A stretch of 50,830 nucleotides of DNA from contig NZ_JACJON010000019.1 of the NCBI RefSeq assembly GCF_014695585.1, forward strand, positions 1 to 50,830, written 5' to 3'. A model generated the notes under the pieces. The model did no database searches and was not told where the DNA came from. It saw nothing but the letters and a program-made list of their open reading frames with translations. Made by a program: the position numbers and the translations under genes. Below, one piece after another: positions 25,387 to 33,989 of the stretch. The DNA is from Microcoleus sp. FACHB-831 (GTDB lineage Bacteria; Cyanobacteriota; Cyanobacteriia; Cyanobacteriales; FACHB-T130). Numbering within the stretch: the stretch's first letter is position 1; each line of letters opens with the position of its first letter.

Positions 25387-25605
25387 ATGCTTAATATAGG
25401 TGATTACGTCCTAAGTCAAAAAACAGGCCACATCGGCAAAGTTATCGGCTACGGCCATCAAATACTTGAGAACACTTACACTTCAACACTCAAAGTGTTA
25501 GTCGATCGTACCCCAGATTTTAGTAAGAAAGCTGTTGTGGAGGAAGACGTATATTCGGCATGGACAGCTTGGCAGGGAGCTAATAATTCCAACCTCATGA
25601 GTTAA
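25387..25605 (+). CDS. Small conserved-looking protein of unknown function
   Basis: A 72-residue soluble protein, MLNIGDYVLSQKTGHIGKVI..., whose first half reads like a small SH3/KOW-like beta barrel: GDYV, TGHIGKVIGYGH, then a strand TSTLKVLVDR. The end is acidic with two Trp (AWTAWQG). A purine-rich stretch (GAGGGC) lies about ten bases before the start and supports translation. It stands alone between galK and a convergent glycosyltransferase gene. I do not recognise a family; a nucleic-acid or complex-binding role would be a guess. Confidence 0.65.
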   Translation: MLNIGDYVLSQKTGHIGKVIGYGHQILENTYTSTLKVLVDRTPDFSKKAVVEEDVYSAWTAWQGANNSNLMS

Positions 25606-25657
25606 CTGCCATGACTAGGATTAACTAAAGTTGAGAACCTACTCCCTGCCAAAATCA

Positions 25658-26968
25658 TTAGGTAGAATAGGCAACCCGTCTAGATACAACTGGCGTTAAT
25701 CCCGACAGGACTGGATGCCCGGATTTGACAACCTGCTCAACAATATCGGCAGCTCTTTTTACTCCACCTGATTGACGGATAGATTCCTTCAACCTTAAGG
25801 CATTATTTAAGTAAGAATCCTCCGTTAGCACCCGTTGAATTGCTGCTTGCAGCTCGGTCGCGTTCAGGCTAGCTAAAGGAAGCACTTCCCCAGTCCCTGT
25901 CCACTTAATTCGCGCTCCCGTTCCTGGCTGTTCGTATGTAATTGGAATGGCAACCATAGGAACCCCTTGACTCAGCGAATCTAGTACCGTGTTGAGTCCT
26001 CCGTGAGTGATGGTTAACCTAGCTTTGGAAAGCAGTTCTAGTTGAGGGGCATATTTTACAACTAAGGGAGAACCGGGCAGTCCTTGCACCGCTTCTACAT
26101 CCATCCCGCCCCCAAGAGTGATAACCAGTTGCACATCCAGCCCCTGACAGGCTGCGGCGATGTAGTGATAAATATCCTCTTTAGTATTTTGCACAGTTCC
26201 AAGCGAAGCATAGATCAGCGGTTGTCCGGTCAAGCGTTCGTAGGGAAAAGAAATTTTTCGCGGCGATGCATTGCGAAAAGGGCCAACGTAATGGAAGTGC
26301 TTTGGTAGGTTGGTGCAGGGGAAATCAAAAGCAGCAGGTTGCTGGCTAATTTGGGCAAGTCGAGAACGCGATGCATACAACTTGCGAACCGCTGGCAACT
26401 TCCACTGTTTACGATACTGATTGAGAGCTTGCAGAAGCGGTTGGCTATTGCGATCTAATAGGTAATAAGCAGCCTGATTGCGAAGACGCGCCCACAACTT
26501 ATTCTCGTAGTTCCAAAGAGTAAAGAACGGAGGAATTTCTGCTTTGCGGTGGATCGCTTGGGCACAGGATACGGTTACAAAAGGCATACCCAAGTATTCG
26601 CCTACTGTTTCGCTTGCTGGTTCTAGCTGATCTGCCAGCAGTGCTTCAATTCCCGCTTCTGCAATTGCACGGGGAGCATCTTTGCACATCGTAGCTGTGA
26701 AACGTTGGCACAAGTCTACTGAATAACGTAGGGATTCTATACCGCTTAATTTACCTAATTCTGTGAAGCTTTCGGCAAGTTCGCCCGGTCGATAAGCAGA
26801 CTTTCCAATAGGCCAAAAGTTTAGTCCTTCAGAGAGTACTGCTGTTTCTAAATCGGGTATTTGCAGGAAGGTGATGCGATGACCGCGCCGTTGCAGCTCT
26901 CGTCCCAAGGCTGCCATAGGATGAATATGACCAGCAAAAGGTGGGCAAATTACACCAAAGTGTGTCAT
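25658..26968 (-). CDS. GT1/MGT-like glycosyltransferase
   Basis: A 436-residue GT-B glycosyltransferase of family GT1. The N-terminal PPFAGHIHPMAALGRELQRRGH binds acceptor and the C-terminal donor signature includes LTITHGGLNTVLDSLSQGVPMVAIP and EQPGTGARI. The His of the N-terminal GHIHP region is the likely catalytic base. MGT-type enzymes glucosylate macrolides, carotenoids, sterols or other lipophilic aglycones. Cyanobacterial relatives include zeaxanthin- and myxol-type glucosyltransferases, so a carotenoid or secondary metabolite acceptor is possible. It is monocistronic on the minus strand. Proximity to the oxidative cluster (about 2 kb beyond galK) hints at but does not show a shared product. 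Confidence 0.85.
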   Translation of the reverse strand: MTHFGVICPPFAGHIHPMAALGRELQRRGHRITFLQIPDLETAVLSEGLNFWPIGKSAYRPGELAESFTELGKLSGIESLRYSVDLCQRFTATMCKDAPRAIAEAGIEALLADQLEPASETVGEYLGMPFVTVSCAQAIHRKAEIPPFFTLWNYENKLWARLRNQAAYYLLDRNSQPLLQALNQYRKQWKLPAVRKLYASRSRLAQISQQPAAFDFPCTNLPKHFHYVGPFRNASPRKISFPYERLTGQPLIYASLGTVQNTKEDIYHYIAAACQGLDVQLVITLGGGMDVEAVQGLPGSPLVVKYAPQLELLSKARLTITHGGLNTVLDSLSQGVPMVAIPITYEQPGTGARIKWTGTGEVLPLASLNATELQAAIQRVLTEDSYLNNALRLKESIRQSGGVKRAADIVEQVVKSGHPVLSGLTPVVSRRVAYST

Positions 26969-27425
26969 GGCTTATATAGATCTTTTAACGATGTTTGGGT
27001 TTTAGGGGAGTGCTATACATTCAGAAGATAAACTCCAAAAAGCGCTCGCTGGAAAATTTACTTCAAGATCGCGAAGTTAACTTCTGAGACTAATAGCTAA
27101 AAGCTAAACTCACTAATTCAAGCACAAAAGATTATAAAAAAACTTGCTTTATGGGATGTACAATCCCACGACAAGTTTTTTATTGGGTGATAATAGCTAA
27201 CTTTATTGCTAAGATTTAATCTATACTTCTAGCTAAAGAATAGTCTTACTGTTAAAGCAATTTGTTATTTTAAATACAAAGGATGCTAGTATATATCAAA
27301 TACCGATAAGCGCAGAGTCATTAAACTATAATATAATAAAAAAATGCTTATAATAGTTGGGTTTCGTTACTCAACTCAACCTACGTGGCTTTTATATTTT
27401 TAGCCCTAATGTATATGAATTTGGT
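26969..27425. other. 457-base intergenic region with a terminator hairpin
   Basis: The spacer between two minus-strand genes contains the hairpin at 27137-27181 (listed separately) and AT-rich DNA that should hold the promoter of the GT1 gene. No ORF or RNA gene is supported. Confidence 0.5.
27137..27181 (-). terminator. Strong A/T-flanked hairpin terminator
   Basis: AAAAAACTTG (27137-27146) pairs perfectly with CAAGTTTTTT (27172-27181). An inner TGGGAT/ATCCCA helix makes a two-part stem. The arms begin and end in A/T runs, so it could terminate in either direction. By position it ends minus-strand transcription from the DUF6745-like gene. Confidence 0.65.
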
Positions 27426-28499
27426 TCAGGTTTGAATGGCAAACTCTTCCGGATCAATTCCCCAATTCACCCAACGAATAGCCTCCCGTGCCGATTCAAT
27501 ATCAGGTGGCACGCGCAAGGCGTGAATGAATCCGGTGCTTGGGCAAGTCATCTTTAATAAATATATTGGCTCGACATCAACATTATTATCTATTTTTAAT
27601 AAAGTATATTCTTGATACGAATCTAACTCTATTGCTCCTAATTCCTGGGCGATGCGTTCGTAGCCAATTCCTTGAATTAGCACTCGCCGCAGTTCGGCGT
27701 TATCTTCTTCTAAAAGCCATTGGGGTTGCCACTGATTCGGGTGGAGTTTCCCATATTTTTCAGGTAGTGTCACGCCATGATAGGCGTAGAGACTGTATCC
27801 ATCGGCAAACTGTATTGCTGGTGCGCCTTCCGCGTGGAGACGATATTCGTTATCGAAGGAGAGAATGCGGGGGCGATCGCACACGAAGCAAATCTTTTCA
27901 AAGGTGAAAATCCAGCCACTATGTTTGACTAGCTGCTGATATATTTTCCATTTTTCTATATCTGCTTGGTAACTAAGGGCAGAAACACAAAATTCATATA
28001 AACTAGCCAAACCAGTCCAGTCTTCTGGTAGGACTAAGGGTTCAGCCGCGTAGTAATCCCTATACTCAAATTGAGTTTCTAATTGGCTTTCTAGTATTTT
28101 ATTTATGCCCATCTCTAAATAACTCATCAATTCTTGATATTCTTGATCTTGCAGTATGCTTTTCACTTGAATATAAAGGTTACTTTCATACCATAGGTCA
28201 CACCACATCCGATCCTTCAGCCCGCTACCTAATCCACTCTCTATTTGCTCCCCCATTCTTGTTTCCCATCCACCTATCGGTATATTTTCCCAATAGCTAA
28301 AAGCCGAATAAGGGCTATCACAAAAAATAATTTTAGGCTCTTCTTCGCCTATCATTTCATAAGCATTTTTTACCGCTTCAGCAGCTTTTTCTCTATCAAT
28401 CGGTTCAGTAGAAAGCGCAATCTTTCTCCACTTTTCACGATAAACTGGAATTAAAGCTTCTTGCTCTGGAGTCAGCTTTTCAATCTTTTCGTGTGACAT
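27426..28499 (-). CDS. DUF6745-like cyanobacterial protein
   Basis: A 357-residue soluble protein of unknown function. The N-terminus (LTPEQEALIPVYREKWRKIA, then a STEPIDREKAAEAVKNAY segment) matches what I recall of DUF6745 proteins, found in multiple copies in filamentous cyanobacteria and other multicellular bacteria. The middle has RLHAEGAPAIQFADGYSLYAYHGV, with a leucine-rich-repeat-like rhythm reported around conserved 'W/YHGV' motifs. There is no signal peptide, membrane segment or recognisable catalytic motif. It is monocistronic, with a terminator-like hairpin about 250 bases downstream and a repeat element upstream. The family call is from memory and moderately sure. Confidence 0.6.
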   Translation of the reverse strand: MSHEKIEKLTPEQEALIPVYREKWRKIALSTEPIDREKAAEAVKNAYEMIGEEEPKIIFCDSPYSAFSYWENIPIGGWETRMGEQIESGLGSGLKDRMWCDLWYESNLYIQVKSILQDQEYQELMSYLEMGINKILESQLETQFEYRDYYAAEPLVLPEDWTGLASLYEFCVSALSYQADIEKWKIYQQLVKHSGWIFTFEKICFVCDRPRILSFDNEYRLHAEGAPAIQFADGYSLYAYHGVTLPEKYGKLHPNQWQPQWLLEEDNAELRRVLIQGIGYERIAQELGAIELDSYQEYTLLKIDNNVDVEPIYLLKMTCPSTGFIHALRVPPDIESAREAIRWVNWGIDPEEFAIQT

Positions 28500-28539
28500 A
28501 TTGCCCCGCGTTGCTGAATATACCTTTGGCAGAAAATCC

Positions 28540-28663
28540 CCTAGCGATTATAAATCGCGGCTACACAAACAAAGTCCGCCTGCGCGGACTTAAGAAAAAT
28601 TGGTATTTTTAACCCTTTGTCAAGCAGGTTTTGTCTGTATAGCCGCGAATGGAATTCGCTAGG
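28540..28663. repeat. MITE-like interspersed palindromic element
   Basis: CCTAGCGA-N7-TCGCGGCTA (28540-28563) is mirrored by TAGCCGCGA-N7-TCGCTAGG (28640-28663). The 124-base element has 24-base imperfect terminal inverted repeats. Inside is a hairpin AAGTCCGC-CTGC-GCGGACTT (28572-28591). It carries no ORF and lies just downstream of the M24-family gene stop. Elements of this look are common in cyanobacterial intergenic DNA. Confidence 0.75.
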
Positions 28664-28672
28664 ACATTTCCA

Positions 28673-29773
28673 TTATCCAACTTCCAAAGGTACGGGTCGC
28701 AACCTTCCCTCTACCTCTACGCTAGGCCAATTTGGATCTAAAGTCATATTTTCCAACTTTCCATCATTAGCAAGAACAAAAGTATCTTCAATCTTTGCCC
28801 CTGGTAAACTTGGATTCCAAGCAACAGCCATATTCTCCGCCAGAGTGTCATTAGTTGTGGGATTGGCTACAACTTCTCGCGCCATATATCCCGTAGTTCC
28901 ACCCTGATGATGTTCGCGGATTGCATTAGGAAAACCGTGCTTTTGATAAGCATTAGCTAACGTGTCATAAACTGCATTAAGGGCTACCCCAGGTTTTAAA
29001 GAATTCAGCGCTTCCGCTTCAATTTCCCGGACATGGTGGTGCAATTTAGCACGTTCATCGGAAAGCGAACCGAATGATACAAATCGGGTAAGATTCGCAT
29101 ACAAACCATGTGCCCTAGCGCAAAATACCAGCATCGCTTGCTGTCCAATTTTTTCCCCGCTAGCCGTAGCGTGACGGTAAAGCGGCAAACGCCTATCGCC
29201 TGCTACTAGCGTCAGGGCTGGATGTATGCCCCTCGCCCACAAAGCCTCTGCACCCGCGCCCGCAAGCTGATATTCTGTCCAATCAGGCTTGGCAGCTTTT
29301 AGCACCTCTGTCATCGCTTCGCTAGCCTTACGCCCAAGTTGACGATATCGCTCTAGCTCGCTTGGCGTCATGGTTAGTTTATGTTGTTGTAGAGACGCGG
29401 GTAATCGCTTCTCTACATGAGGGATGGGGCGATCGCTCAAAATTTTCCCACCATTAGTAGCTTCTCGCACAAAAGATTCGCGATTTTCCGCATCTGCCCA
29501 AGGATTGACGTAAAACTGGAAATTTGCCGGAATTTCCTCATCTTTAAAACGTTGCGCTTCTATTTCATCTGTCAATATCCAAGCATTTTCTAAAGTTACC
29601 AGAACCTCTGCAACTCCAGTTTCAGCCGTCAGCAAAACTGTATTTGAACCCCCAGCAGTCGCCCAAGCAAACCAATCTGTACCGCGCAATCGCAAACCCT
29701 GGGCGTCATTTTCACTGAGCGCTTTCCGGATTAATTCTATTTTGGATGAAACTTCTTCACTTAATTGATTCAT
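28673..29773 (-). CDS. M24-fold (creatinase/Xaa-Pro aminopeptidase-like) protein lacking metal ligands
   Basis: A 366-residue protein with the two-domain layout of the M24 'pita-bread' family: N-terminal creatinase-like domain (to about 125) and C-terminal catalytic fold. Of the five usual metal ligands, three look replaced. The first Asp region reads LVFCARAHGLY, the DxTR Asp is Asn (ANLTR), and the Glu of the usual EPG motif is Asn (WNPSLPG). The His (EHHQGG) and last Glu (KIEDTF) remain. It is therefore unlikely to be a classical metalloaminopeptidase; a metal-free creatinase-like hydrolase or a binding protein is possible. It is monocistronic on the minus strand. Relatives are widespread in cyanobacteria as 'M24 family metallopeptidase'. 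Confidence 0.75.
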   Translation of the reverse strand: MNQLSEEVSSKIELIRKALSENDAQGLRLRGTDWFAWATAGGSNTVLLTAETGVAEVLVTLENAWILTDEIEAQRFKDEEIPANFQFYVNPWADAENRESFVREATNGGKILSDRPIPHVEKRLPASLQQHKLTMTPSELERYRQLGRKASEAMTEVLKAAKPDWTEYQLAGAGAEALWARGIHPALTLVAGDRRLPLYRHATASGEKIGQQAMLVFCARAHGLYANLTRFVSFGSLSDERAKLHHHVREIEAEALNSLKPGVALNAVYDTLANAYQKHGFPNAIREHHQGGTTGYMAREVVANPTTNDTLAENMAVAWNPSLPGAKIEDTFVLANDGKLENMTLDPNWPSVEVEGRLRPVPLEVG

Positions 29774-29812
29774 AGCATTTATTGATTCTGCTGTTACATT
29801 TTTACTCGCCCC

Positions 29813-30018
29813 TAGTCCATCTTAAAAAGGGGGATTAATTTCAAGCCATCTTTAAAAGAGGGGTTTATCTAAAGCCGTCCTTAACTAAAGAAAAATCTAA
29901 AGATTCCCTTAGCTAGAAGAGGAATCTTAAGCCTCCCTTAAACAGGGATAAATTTAAAGCCATTTTTAACTAGGGGAAAAATCTAACGCCCCCCTTTTTA
30001 AGGGGGGTTGGGGGGATC
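29813..30018. repeat. Seven degenerate ~29-base repeats ending in a G/C hairpin
   Basis: The stretch can be cut into about seven units of roughly 29 bases. Each starts like AAGCC(N)TCCTTAA and runs into AAGGGG...ATCTA; units are visibly related but diverged. The last unit is the cleanest: CCCCCC TTTTTAA GGGGGG at 29989-30007. This is the 'CCCCCTTTTTAAGGGGG' type repeat often seen between cyanobacterial genes. Being directly after galT (minus strand), the last hairpin may also terminate galT transcripts. Confidence 0.6.
29989..30007 (-). terminator. Possible galT terminator hairpin
   Basis: On the minus strand the six-base C and G blocks flank TTAAAAA. A GATTTTT stretch follows a few bases later. 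It lies 16 bases past the galT stop. Confidence 0.35.
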
Positions 30019-30022
30019 GTCT

Positions 30023-31123
30023 TCACAAACGCACTGGCGTTTCCAGGGTTACAGCTACAGCCTGTAAATCCTTAGCCTTTTCCTCTGGCAAAGCATCATT
30101 AGCAAACATCCCCGCAGCAAGTTCAGTACCCGCCAGATACTTCAGCCTATCTTTAGTACGATAGGGGGGAAAAAACTCGGCGTGCAGGTGTGCTTCTGGG
30201 TGCGGATTCCCATCAGTAGGCGCTTGAAACCAAGCCATCAAATAAGGAAAGGGACGATTCCACAAACCATCATATTTAAGAGTGACAGTCTTTAGAGCTT
30301 TAGCAAGTGCGCTACGCTGTTTTTCAGTAAGATCCATGAACGTCGCGACTGGCTGAATTGGGGCAACCCAGACTTCATAAGGATAACGGGCGCAAACAGG
30401 AACGAATGCGATCGCGTCATCATCCAAATAAATCAGCCGCTGCTTATCCTCAATCTCCTTTTGTATCAAATCTTGCAGCAAACCCCGCTGATGCTCCTGA
30501 TAATAAGCTTGCTGTTGCGCCAACATTTTTGCTGGAACGGGAGGCACAAACGGATAAGAATAAATTTGTCCGTGAGGATGAGACAAAGTTACTCCCATTT
30601 CCACACCCCGATTCTCGAACGGCAGCACATACTGAATGTGTGGATTTTCTCCAATGACGCGAGTTCTATCAGCCCAAACTTGCAACACCAATTCCAGATG
30701 ATCCAGTTCCAGAGAACCCAATGAAGTCTCCGGATCTTGAGTAAAAACTACTACCTCACAAGTACCGTTTGCCGGAACAGTTTCCACAATGCTGGCAGGC
30801 GGATCGTGAGATGTCAAAACCATAGATGGGAAGCGGTTATCGAAAACCGCCATATCATACCGACCTTGGGGTATTTCTGTCGGAAAATCAGGATCTTTGG
30901 TGGGTGCTAGCGGGTTATATTCCGGCGGCGGCATAAAAGTCCGCCCCTGTCGGTGACTGGCATAAGCAATCCATTCTCCGCGCAACGGATGCCAGCGCAA
31001 GTGTGGATTTGCCTGAACTGGCTCGTTACTTGGACTGGGGGCAATGATGCCCTCCTCTATGGGATATCTGCTGTATAGCGTAAGTTTGCGACCATCCGGC
31101 TTTAAGAGTTGCTGGGAGTACAT
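30023..31123 (-). CDS. galT: Galactose-1-phosphate uridylyltransferase
   Basis: With the ATG at 31123 ([20 protein letters not shown]) the enzyme has 366 residues. A TTG at 31204 would add 27 residues without family support. The nucleophilic His lies in [12 protein letters not shown] (HPH), and [20 protein letters not shown] plus FDNRFPS are GalT hallmarks. A second HIT-like half ([13 protein letters not shown]) supplies metal/structural histidines. It exchanges UMP between UDP-glucose and galactose-1-phosphate, the second Leloir step after GalK. It lies 0.5 kb after a GH2 hydrolase that could release galactose, separated by a terminator and a possible small gene, so the two are probably separate transcripts. 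Confidence 0.9.
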   Translation of the reverse strand: MYSQQLLKPDGRKLTLYSRYPIEEGIIAPSPSNEPVQANPHLRWHPLRGEWIAYASHRQGRTFMPPPEYNPLAPTKDPDFPTEIPQGRYDMAVFDNRFPSMVLTSHDPPASIVETVPANGTCEVVVFTQDPETSLGSLELDHLELVLQVWADRTRVIGENPHIQYVLPFENRGVEMGVTLSHPHGQIYSYPFVPPVPAKMLAQQQAYYQEHQRGLLQDLIQKEIEDKQRLIYLDDDAIAFVPVCARYPYEVWVAPIQPVATFMDLTEKQRSALAKALKTVTLKYDGLWNRPFPYLMAWFQAPTDGNPHPEAHLHAEFFPPYRTKDRLKYLAGTELAAGMFANDALPEEKAKDLQAVAVTLETPVRL

Positions 31124-31231
31124 CTTCACTCTGGCTATGTCCGGCTGAAACTCTTGGGAGTATAGCTTTGTACTGATTTTCTTTGCCTCTACCGAGAGTT
31201 GCAAATGCTGTAGAGTTTTTAGGACATTGCT

Positions 31232-31270
31232 ACAAAATGAAAACCGCAGATAAACTGAGTTTATCTGCGG
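31232..31270 (-). terminator. Rho-independent terminator (minus strand)
   Basis: CCGCAGATAAAC (31244-31255) pairs perfectly with GTTTATCTGCGG (31259-31270) around a 3-base loop. On the minus strand it is followed by TTTTCATTTTG. It would end transcripts coming from the GH2 gene or the small ORF before galT. Confidence 0.65.
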
Positions 31271-31438
31271 GTATAACCTTTGAGAAATTTATGACTCTAC
31301 CTAAAGTGCGACTAGATTTAAGGCTTTATCTGACTTTTGCCTAGTAGTTGCTCAATTTAGTGTCTTTGGTGTTGCCAATTTTTGGCTAAAGGCTGGTAAA
31401 TTTTGCGCTCGCCCTCTTGGTAAATTACCCTTATCGGT

Positions 31439-31597
31439 TTACTCCGTTAGCACTTTTCTAAAGGCAAAAGCCATTCTTTCAAAGCGCTGCACCAACTGTT
31501 GACTAAAAATATAGATATCGTCATCCCAACCATCAGCGATTACATCCAAGTGTTTTCTCGAAGGCAACGGATGGGCGGAACATTCAAAGCAATCCAT
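31439..31597 (-). CDS. Possible small protein, 52 residues
   Basis: A short reading frame on the minus strand from ATG 31597 to TAA at 31439. It begins MDCFECSAHPLPSRKHLD and continues with DGWDDDIYIFSQQLVQRFER. The second half would be an amphipathic helix and the start has two nearby cysteines. Composition is protein-like, and it lies in an otherwise empty 534-base gap upstream of a good terminator. No strong ribosome site is visible. I do not recognise a family; it could be a conserved small cyanobacterial protein. Confidence 0.45.
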   Translation of the reverse strand: MDCFECSAHPLPSRKHLDVIADGWDDDIYIFSQQLVQRFERMAFAFRKVLTE

Positions 31598-31738
31598 AAA
31601 CAAGTCTAAAAGACGCGATCGCGGATTCCATCTCTTGCCAGCAGTTTACTCCATTACAAGTGTTGCCCTTATTAGTAGGTAGACTAGGCCACCTACTAAT
31701 AATTGGCTGGGGGTGGCGGCGTTGAAGAAAAAGAGCTA

Positions 31739-33646
31739 TTACTGGGCACACTGGTGGGCTGGCTGTCCATGATCCGATTGCGACCATGTTGCGTCAACAC
31801 ATCCTTCTATTAGATCTTCCTCATCATCACCCCAGCCCATAGTCGCCGCTTTGATTGCCTCAATTGGGAATTTAGGAGTGCGATCGCCATACAACAAACC
31901 GTTAGCTTCCTGGAAAGTATCCGTCAACTGGGTGTAACAAAAACCGCTGAACAGTTCAACTTTGTTAACCACATTCAGAAGCGCAGTGTATCGTATTTGC
32001 AGTTCCGATAAATTCTCAGAGCGCACGTATCCCCAAGCTTTGCGATCTTCGCGACCAGCATAGGCAATCCCCCCAAATTCAGTAAGCATGATCGGCTGTC
32101 CTTGATGGGGATGACCGTCAAGCGTCAGAACCCGCCCGCCCGGACGCTGGCGATCGAAGAGATCTGCTAGCTTGACTTCAGGCCCATAGCGCTTTGCTAA
32201 CCGTCTGGGCTTGTTATCGTAGTCGTGGATGGCGAGGATGTCTGTTGCGGCACTTTCCCAACCGTCGTTCCCGATTACTGGGCGAGTCGGATCTAAGGTT
32301 TTCGTTAGGTGATATAGCGCTTGGACGCAGTGTTGGTGTGCTTGCGTTGCTGTCAGGTCGGGAACTCCCCAAGATTCATTAAAGGGAACCCACACCACAA
32401 TGCAAGGGTGGCTGGAATCGCGCTCGATTACCTCTGTCCACTCTTTGGTAATGCGTTCTACTGCTTTGGGAGTAAAGCGATAAGGGCTGGGCATTTCTTC
32501 CCAAACCATCAGACCGAGTACATCTGCCCAGTATAGGAACCGGGGGTCTTCGATCTTCTGGTGCTTGCGGACTCCGTTGAAGCCCATAGCTTTGGCTAGT
32601 TCGACATCGCGCCGCAATGCTTCATCGGAAGGCGCGGTCATCAGAGTTTCGGGCCAGTAACCTTGGTCTAGAACTAGGCGCAGATAGTAAGGGCGACCGT
32701 TGAGCATGAAGCGATCGCGCTGTATTGCCACAGTCCGCATCGCTGTATAGGATTTAACTTCATCCACTAGCTCGCCATCTGACCACAACTGAATTTCAGC
32801 ATCGATCAAAGTTGGCTTCTCAGGACTCCACAGCAATTCGTTGCGGTAGTCGTCAATACCAGGGTCAGATAGGGCGATGCGTCGGTGAATCTCACCGTTG
32901 ATCACTTCGTAGGTGTCGTTCACAAGCAGATTACAGCCAACTGTCAATCTGACCTTGATTTGCATACCATCGCGTTTCGCACCCTCGACGAAAGCCTCAA
33001 ACCCAATCTCCCAGCGCTCGAAGTGTGGAGTCCAGCGTAGACGATGTATATAAGTAGTAGGAACCACCTCAGCCCAAACCGTTTGCCAGATACCGCTGGT
33101 GCGCGGATACCAAATGCTATGGGGTTCAAGCTGCCAATCTTGCTTACCGCGAGGTTTAGCCAAGTCTTGGGGGTCGTCTTGTGCCCAAAGTGTCACCCTC
33201 TGCGACCCGGTTTTATTCAAATTAGGTGTAATATCAATACTGAACGGGGTATGTCCACCCTCGTGGTCAGCCATAAATTCGCCATTGACCCACACCTTAG
33301 CGCGATAATCTACAGCTCCGAAGTGTAACAGCACTCGACCCTGATCTACAGGCACGTCAAATTCACGCTCGTACCAGCAGTTGGGGTGAAAGCCAGTGTC
33401 GCCAATGCCGCTTTTTGCGGACTCGGGCGCGAAGGGAACTTGAATAGTATGAGTCCAAGATGAAACATCTTGCGGTCGAACCATTTGACCATCGTCATCA
33501 AATGTAAACTTCCACGGGCCGTTCAGAGAAATCCAGTGTTGGCGCTGCAACTGCGGACGCGGATAAGCCAAATCAAAAATAGCCTCAGAATCGGCTCCGG
33601 GGGGCTTGATGTAGCAATTTTCTAGCAACTTGCCTAAAGAGTTCAT
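31739..33646 (-). CDS. Glycoside hydrolase family 2 (beta-galactosidase/glucuronidase-like)
   Basis: The ATG at 33646 gives 635 residues. Order: jelly-roll sugar-binding domain (NGPWKFTFDDDGQ through WVNGEFMADHEGGHTPFSID, about 35-190), immunoglobulin-like middle domain, then TIM barrel from about residue 300. The acid/base Glu is in VVWVPFNESWG and the nucleophile Glu in IMLTEFGGIAYAG. There is no signal peptide, so it is cytoplasmic and acts on imported or internal glycosides. At ~635 residues it is shorter than LacZ (over 1000) and close to glucuronidase/galactosidase size. galT and galK on the same strand suggest beta-galactoside use, but GH2 also covers beta-mannosidases and glucuronidases. 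Confidence 0.85.
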   Translation of the reverse strand: MNSLGKLLENCYIKPPGADSEAIFDLAYPRPQLQRQHWISLNGPWKFTFDDDGQMVRPQDVSSWTHTIQVPFAPESAKSGIGDTGFHPNCWYEREFDVPVDQGRVLLHFGAVDYRAKVWVNGEFMADHEGGHTPFSIDITPNLNKTGSQRVTLWAQDDPQDLAKPRGKQDWQLEPHSIWYPRTSGIWQTVWAEVVPTTYIHRLRWTPHFERWEIGFEAFVEGAKRDGMQIKVRLTVGCNLLVNDTYEVINGEIHRRIALSDPGIDDYRNELLWSPEKPTLIDAEIQLWSDGELVDEVKSYTAMRTVAIQRDRFMLNGRPYYLRLVLDQGYWPETLMTAPSDEALRRDVELAKAMGFNGVRKHQKIEDPRFLYWADVLGLMVWEEMPSPYRFTPKAVERITKEWTEVIERDSSHPCIVVWVPFNESWGVPDLTATQAHQHCVQALYHLTKTLDPTRPVIGNDGWESAATDILAIHDYDNKPRRLAKRYGPEVKLADLFDRQRPGGRVLTLDGHPHQGQPIMLTEFGGIAYAGREDRKAWGYVRSENLSELQIRYTALLNVVNKVELFSGFCYTQLTDTFQEANGLLYGDRTPKFPIEAIKAATMGWGDDEEDLIEGCVDATWSQSDHGQPAHQCAQ

Positions 33647-33716
33647 ACAGACATCTACCAAAGGTTATATATCTAGCGTACCCACAAGTACACCCGCTTG
33701 AACTCTTTTTCGGGAT

Positions 33717-33989
33717 TTATTGAAAACTTTTTTTCAAGCCTTGCACAGTATGGGTTTGAGCGATTTGATGCCAATTAAGCGGTGCTGGCGGGTTGTAGAT
33801 AAGTGAAAATACTGAGTTATCGCCTTGGCTCAGATACCTAACTAGGTTTTCAAGCCCCGCTGCTGCAACTGCCTGGATAAATTTTTCTAGCGGCGATTTA
33901 AAAACCCTGTAACCGTTGTAGTGGCTCGGTATCGCGGTAAGCCGGGAAACGCTCTGCCTCACCCTGACACCTAGCTCGCCATCGGCCAA
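33717..33989 (-). CDS. Hypothetical 90-residue protein (weak)
   Basis: A minus-strand reading frame with moderately protein-like sequence (PLEKFIQAVAAAGLENLVRYLSQG, stored as an amphipathic helix; then IYNPPAPLNWHQIA). No domain, signal or ribosome site is recognised. It may be a small gene, or the remnant of a larger protein. It lies just upstream of the GH2 gene on the same strand. Confidence 0.3.
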   Translation of the reverse strand: MADGELGVRVRQSVSRLTAIPSHYNGYRVFKSPLEKFIQAVAAAGLENLVRYLSQGDNSVFSLIYNPPAPLNWHQIAQTHTVQGLKKSFQ

